From assembly GCA_947625135.1 (NCBI GenBank), contig CANQNE010000016.1, positions 1 to 55,572 on the forward strand: a stretch of 55,572 bases of DNA. The letters run 5' to 3'. The stretch's first letter is position 1. The number at the start of each line of letters is the position of its first letter. Both the position numbers and the translations under genes were made by a program. The notes beneath the pieces were generated by a model that had not been told where the DNA came from, did not search any database, and saw only the letters and a list, made by a program, of their open reading frames with translations. Shown one piece after another: positions 53,101 to 55,572 of the stretch. This stretch comes from an uncultured Lachnospiraceae bacterium. Its GTDB lineage: Bacteria; Bacillota; Clostridia; Lachnospirales; Lachnospiraceae.

Positions 53101-54573
53101 GTGTTTTGTTACCCTGTAATTGCTGCTTCCGGAAGGATCTGAAACAGAATCCGAAAACTCTGTCGTCTCCCGGTTATCCGATGAAAGATCCGTATGCTCC
53201 ACGACATGGACATGAATTTTAGACATTATGCCATCTTGCGTCCGGACATATACATTCGCTTCGCCCGGCCATTGTCCTTTAATGACTGCGGAATACACGC
53301 CCGAATTGGTGTTTGTTTCTACACTGGCTGTAAAATAATTATCAATACTCCAGGTAACAGGCTCGTCACTGAACTGCAGGATTCCGTCCCGATAAAGGTT
53401 CGCAACTACCAGATATTCTTTGCCGACGCCAACTGTAATTTCATCAGCAGTGGTGATGTAATCATTCTCATGCTGATCTATAAGATAGTATCTGATACCA
53501 TTGTCAACAGCGTATTCATGCGCGTAAGAGCCAGAATTACAGTATATTGTCAGACTCCACCAATTGGAAAATACATAATCTCCTATGCTCGTTACACCTT
53601 CCGGCAACTCTATGCTTGTCAGACTGCAACCCGAAAATGCAGCATCTCCTATGCTCGTTAACCCTTCCGGCAGCTCTATGCTTGTCAGACTGCTACATTC
53701 CGAAAATGCATAACCTCCTATGCTCGTTAACCCTTCCGGCAGCTCTATGCTTGTCAGACTGCTACATTCCGAAAATGTATACCCTTCTATGCTCGTCAAC
53801 CCTTCCGGCAGCTCTATGCTTGTCAGACTGCTACATCCCGAAAATGCACTAGCTTCTATGCTTGTTAACCCTTCCGGCAGCTCTATACTTGTCAGACTGC
53901 TGCAGTACCAAAATGCACAATTTCCTATGCTCGTCAACCCTTCCGGCAGTTCTATGCTTGTCAGACTGCTGCAAAACTCAAATACACTCTTTCCTATGCT
54001 CGTCAATCCGTCCGGCAGCTCTATGTTTGTCAGACTCCTGCAGTTACAAAATTCAGCATCTCCTATGCTCGTTACACTATCCGGCAGTTCTATGCTTGTC
54101 AGGCTGCTACAGCCCAAAAATGCACCATCTCCTATGCTCGTTACACTATCCGGCAGTTCTATGCTTGTCAGGCTACTACAGCCAGAAAATGCACGATCTC
54201 CTATGCTCGTTAACCCTTCCGGTAGCTCTATGCTTGTCAGACTGCTACATTTCCAAAATGCATAATCTCCTATGCTCGTCAACCCTTCCGGCAGCTCTAT
54301 GCCTGTCAGACTGCTACATTCCCAAAATGCACGATCTCCTATGCTCGTTACTTTATGCCCTTCAATCTCTTCAGGGATGACAATTTCAGTATCTTTACCA
54401 TCATAGCCGGTAATCGTAATCGTACCATCATCATTAACAGAATACTTCAAACCTGCAGCGGTTGTTTCTTTCGCATACGCCTGAACAGTTCCGATTGGAC
54501 AGCCATCTGTAATAGCAACAATACAAGTGATAAAAGCTATCATTCCCGCCAGTATTCTTTTCCATCTTTTCAT
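50182..54573 (-). CDS. Large BspA-LRR / internalin-like LRR surface protein with dockerin
   Basis: This 1463-aa secreted protein has a signal peptide (about 1-35). Then come about 12 BspA-type LRR units (about 65-340), an Ig-like stretch (about 370-450), a region of short repeated beta strands (VTVKSSGELIVEGEAN, about 500-580), a long unrecognised segment (to about 1000), a second LRR array of another type (LxxLxxLxLxxNxISD, SDS22/internalin-like, about 1000-1270), a Big_2-like domain (about 1310-1390), and a C-terminal dockerin (YGDADNDGSVTAQDALLCLK, DVDADRQVTAQDALFILRK). Two different LRR classes in one chain are unusual. AAAGGAG lies eight bases before the ATG. It is the first of three such genes and has a good promoter. 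Confidence 0.9.
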   Translation of the reverse strand: MKRWKRILAGMIAFITCIVAITDGCPIGTVQAYAKETTAAGLKYSVNDDGTITITGYDGKDTEIVIPEEIEGHKVTSIGDRAFWECSSLTGIELPEGLTSIGDYAFWKCSSLTSIELPEGLTSIGDRAFSGCSSLTSIELPDSVTSIGDGAFLGCSSLTSIELPDSVTSIGDAEFCNCRSLTNIELPDGLTSIGKSVFEFCSSLTSIELPEGLTSIGNCAFWYCSSLTSIELPEGLTSIEASAFSGCSSLTSIELPEGLTSIEGYTFSECSSLTSIELPEGLTSIGGYAFSECSSLTSIELPEGLTSIGDAAFSGCSLTSIELPEGVTSIGDYVFSNWWSLTIYCNSGSYAHEYAVDNGIRYYLIDQHENDYITTADEITVGVGKEYLVVANLYRDGILQFSDEPVTWSIDNYFTASVETNTNSGVYSAVIKGQWPGEANVYVRTQDGIMSKIHVHVVEHTDLSSDNRETTEFSDSVSDPSGSSNYRVTKHQKWEQDHTIKSKVSIAPSVGVEGKNVTVKSSGELIVEGEANLMDITVEGGGKVTVLKGGRLRAGTITAQGGIFWNGGGCVEVQSGAYVMATNIILKNDAYMNMDTNSQVVVTDTFKIATSVSDSQFRGGDLFIGKHFIQEGNEKNFVASDSHHTIFYEDTDQPIDCKSSKYHFGYIYAANEKVGKEISKNVSASNMKRCYSISMKDKTKMPWTYTVWKTTYDPAGYVDETEWQKAVLESYKKIAGSGAYQVSCSRLTNAQAQAVNKLAALWVASLKMPIYDDLTDVGFKDYSLRIRLTLNDNKTHNAMLTCSAWGMGSFSNFNTVYLIIDGDTDNKYTVGFGASGNINSFAEQAGEYVRDKFWDQYMSYVTGIHDEVFGKSMTWDIFSKFLTKMICQKYVTDGDKSIQDTYNSVSGTISKWIKIIDAGVELNEKFDDISKKTSARTAEYLAPDKAGEINISEYGAGSFDEGQPLAVTGQPSVAAAPVDIKDENLLAALKKQLGTLSDGSLNLANAQNIRSLDLANSYIRDLSGLENFPSLSVLNLQNNEISDIAPLRGLTQITCLDISGNQIADLTPISGFKNLQSLYMQANQISDLTPIVGLNNLQILKASDNLIQTVETISTLTNLKVLQLSGNDLANAASSFNVFGQLESLELADCGMVSVDGLNMPSLKSLDISHNSITAIENIQAEKLEVLYAGNNELKQADGLAKLASLLELDLHDNKLEDLGALRDHANLQSLDISGNRVTDAGLDGLSGMQSVVYLNVSDNPLFGFKAFLEPVNLSEINVSNTQLTDTEKEILEECGLTVTDNSTPISIFSAYYMQDMELNAGEKGFNPLITYPYDADLNDVTYQSGDENVAAVNKRGEVKGQNAGKTEISAILQEEVIATYSVTVISTDQPAVIYGDADNDGSVTAQDALLCLKNVVKLYDMTAEEFKRADVDADRQVTAQDALFILRKVVKLIEKFPVESMR
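53550..54355 (-). repeat. 69-bp coding repeats of the BspA LRR array
   Basis: About twelve tandem 69-bp units (23 codons) with strong DNA-level identity encode IELPEGLTSIGDYAFWKC-type repeats. One unit is 3 bp short (CSLTSIE for CSSLTSIE). The opposite strand stays open in the repeats, giving apparent long plus-strand frames that are artefacts. Confidence 0.9.
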
Positions 54574-54619
54574 TCTGCACGCTCCTTTGTAATTTTCTAT
54601 GAGGTCTATGTTATAAAAA

Positions 54620-54648
54620 ATTTTAACAAACGCTTATCGCGAAGTCAA
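54620..54648 (-). promoter_or_regulatory. Promoter of the LRR-dockerin gene cluster
   Basis: On the minus strand TTGACT (54643-54648), 17 bases, TAAAAT (54620-54625), about 45 bases before the large LRR gene. Confidence 0.7.
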
Positions 54649-54705
54649 CAAAAAGCACCTGCAAACTTTCTGTTTCTTCTACAGCTGCACTTTTCTTATA
54701 TTTCT

Positions 54706-54834
54706 TATGACATAAATCCGAGAACCATAAACAATCTCCGGCATAACAAAAGTATTACCATGTATACGTTAGAGCGGTTATGTGAAATTCTCGAATGTGA
54801 ACCCAACGACGTGATCAGATTTGTCAAAGAATAG
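54706..54834 (+). pseudogene. C-terminal remnant of a small XRE-type regulator
   Basis: About 42 codons (DINPRTINNLRHNKSITMYT, then LERLCEILECEPNDVIRFVK, before a stop) match the C-terminal half of the small YozG-like Cro/C1 regulators, whose usual form is about 70 aa. The N-terminal half is missing upstream, and the frame there shows no family sequence. It lies just before the LRR promoter, so it looks like a leftover at an insertion border. Confidence 0.55.
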
Positions 54835-54899
54835 CGCGAATCATCATTTTTCTGCTCTATGATTTTCTGAAAACTGTTTTTCTTTTTTATTTGTAAACA

Positions 54900-54957
54900 A
54901 AAAAGAAACGGGCACCCCGCTTAAGCAATACTGCTATACGGAACCCATTTCTTTTTC
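54900..54957 (-). terminator. Terminator after the 54960 fragment
   Basis: AAAGAAACGGG and CCCATTTCTTT arms flank a loop of about 28 bases. On the minus strand it ends in TTTCTTTTTTG. It starts directly after the stop codon at 54960. Confidence 0.65.
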
Positions 54958-54959
54958 TG

Positions 54960-55145
54960 TTATGCAACCTTTGCGTAATCGATCACCGCAATCTCCCGCA
55001 TCATCTTTTTTGCAATTTCGACCAAAGATTCAAGCTGCTTCATCACGTCATCAGAAATCTCTGTCTCGCCGCGCTGTTCACATTCCTGACAAGGTCGCTG
55101 CCCCGTAAAACGGGTGGCGGCAGCTGAAAAAAGGGCATCCCTCAA
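54960..55145 (-). pseudogene. Small ORF or C-terminal gene fragment, unidentified
   Basis: This is a 61-aa reading frame, ending in KKMMREIAVIDYAKVA and carrying a CQEC (Cys-x2-Cys) near residue 19. Its start is unclear: the TTG at its edge lies inside a terminator hairpin (55127-55168). It is followed by a proper terminator, which suggests a formerly expressed gene end. I do not recognise the family. Confidence 0.35.
55098..55124. other. Nested hairpin
   Basis: GCTGCC/GGCAGC outer pairs with an inner CCCGT/ACGGG stem. It lies inside the unidentified fragment and next to the terminator at 55127. Confidence 0.4.
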
Positions 55146-55168
55146 GTCATTTGACTTTTGGGACGCCC
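55127..55168 (-). terminator. Strong terminator in the minus direction
   Basis: GGGCATCCCTCAAGTCA (55133-55149) pairs imperfectly with TGACTTTTGGGACGCCC (55152-55168), followed on the minus strand by six T. It would stop a transcript from the right, where no gene is seen within the window. Confidence 0.7.
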
Positions 55169-55393
55169 TCTTGTATTCATTGAATCACAAGATGGGCGGC
55201 GTATCCACCATCTCAAGTACTCTTCCGAGTGTGTCGGGAGCCTTTCCGACCTTTGCGATTCAATTTATTATATCCCCATTATATGGCAGTTATCCCAAAA
55301 TGTCAAATCTTTTCAAACGATATCATCCTTCGTTGCATGTATAACACAATATCTTGCGCTGTATGGCTATAATAATTTGCCTTTAAAGAAATA
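55169..55393. other. Non-coding stretch, no gene seen
   Basis: About 225 bases between the terminator and the cotJC fragment. The plus-strand frames have no ribosome binding site and no recognisable protein family. I see no other feature. Confidence 0.5.
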
Positions 55394-55496
55394 ACAAGAA
55401 ATCTGTCTATCGAGGAACTGAAAGCCTCCGGCTTTGACAAATATTACGTGGATCACATTTTTGGCGTATGGCCTCAGAGTGCGGGCAGTCAGGCGT
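55394..55496 (+). pseudogene. cotJC internal fragment (103 bp)
   Basis: This matches 44804-44906 of the intact cotJC with 8 mismatches by eye (about 92% identity). The frame stays open and then meets TGA. Five of the eight changes are synonymous; the others give Thr to Ile, Leu to Phe and Gly to Ser. That pattern suggests a piece of a functional divergent cotJC (another copy or another strain) rather than a decayed copy of the local gene. Confidence 0.9.
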
Positions 55497-55572
55497 GATT
55501 ATTCTGGGACGCTTTACTCCACCTGTCCGGACTTTGGGAGCCACCATTCCGGAGATTGGGAACCACTGATTC
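55496..55572. mobile_element. Possible IS21-like terminus, cut by the window edge
   Basis: The sequence after the cotJC piece begins with TG and contains two imperfect 22-23-base units (TCCGGacttTGGGAgCCAC and TCCGGagatTGGGAaCCAC), resembling the multiple terminal repeats of IS21-family elements. The element itself lies outside the window, so this is a weak call. Confidence 0.35.

Noticed and set aside
53550-54355. CRISPR-like array
   Set aside because: The regular units are coding LRR repeats without unique spacers, and no cas genes are present.
53720-54380. Long plus-strand frames (up to 181 aa) over the LRR array
   Set aside because: They come from the antisense of the 69-bp repeats, contain only the repeat's reverse reading (MLVNPSGSSMLVRLL type), and lack ribosome binding sites.

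Overview
The window looks like chromosomal DNA of a spore-forming, anaerobic, gut-type Firmicute, most likely of the family Lachnospiraceae. The grounds are an alpha/beta-type small acid-soluble spore protein, a cotJABC spore-coat operon, BspA-type leucine-rich-repeat surface proteins with dockerins, a sortase with an LPXTG substrate, strong AGGAGG ribosome binding sites and sigma-A type promoters. The species assignment is inference. I saw no rRNA, tRNA, CRISPR array or replication origin.

Layout. 1-5.5 kb: tspO, a lipoprotein, a spore SASP, an M24 aminopeptidase, apbE and a DJ-1/PfpI protein. 5.5-18.4 kb: a sugar module. It has an ABC importer (one binding protein, one double ATPase, two permeases) plus an unidentified leading gene, a three-gene sensory operon (AraC-type response regulator, YesM-type kinase, membrane-anchored sugar-binding protein), L-fucose isomerase, and a divergent AraC regulator whose promoter overlaps that of fucI. 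18.4-33 kb: a long minus-strand run. From its upstream end it reads leuB-ilvD-ilvB-serC-serA-DUF1015-(zinc-finger membrane protein)-polA-coaE-walJ-ACT-DUF711, that is branched-chain amino acid and serine synthesis followed by housekeeping genes. 33-38 kb: tgt-yajC, aroC (plus strand), trpS and a lactonase. 38.1-43.7 kb: a TraX-family membrane protein, a GlgX-like protein that has lost its catalytic residues, an LPXTG wall-anchored protein, and a sortase with an unusual C-terminal extension. 43.9-45.2 kb: cotJABC.

45.3-55.6 kb is an accessory block. It contains a RelE/ParE-type toxin with a Phd/YefM-type antitoxin, three dockerin-bearing BspA-LRR surface proteins (865, 432 and 1463 aa), remnants of a small XRE regulator and of another gene, and at the right edge what looks like the end of an insertion sequence. 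The block is visibly more A+T-rich than the rest. It is bounded by pieces of cotJC: a 103-bp copy of the cotJC 3' end plus hairpin lies after the toxin-antitoxin pair, and a 103-bp internal cotJC piece lies at the right end. I read this as an island assembled at or beside cotJC.

The best candidates for something undescribed are (1) the catalytically dead GlgX-like protein, translationally coupled to TraX, (2) the sortase fused to a PTPEP linker and two small beta domains, next to its likely substrate, and (3) the dockerin-LRR surface island framed by cotJC fragments.
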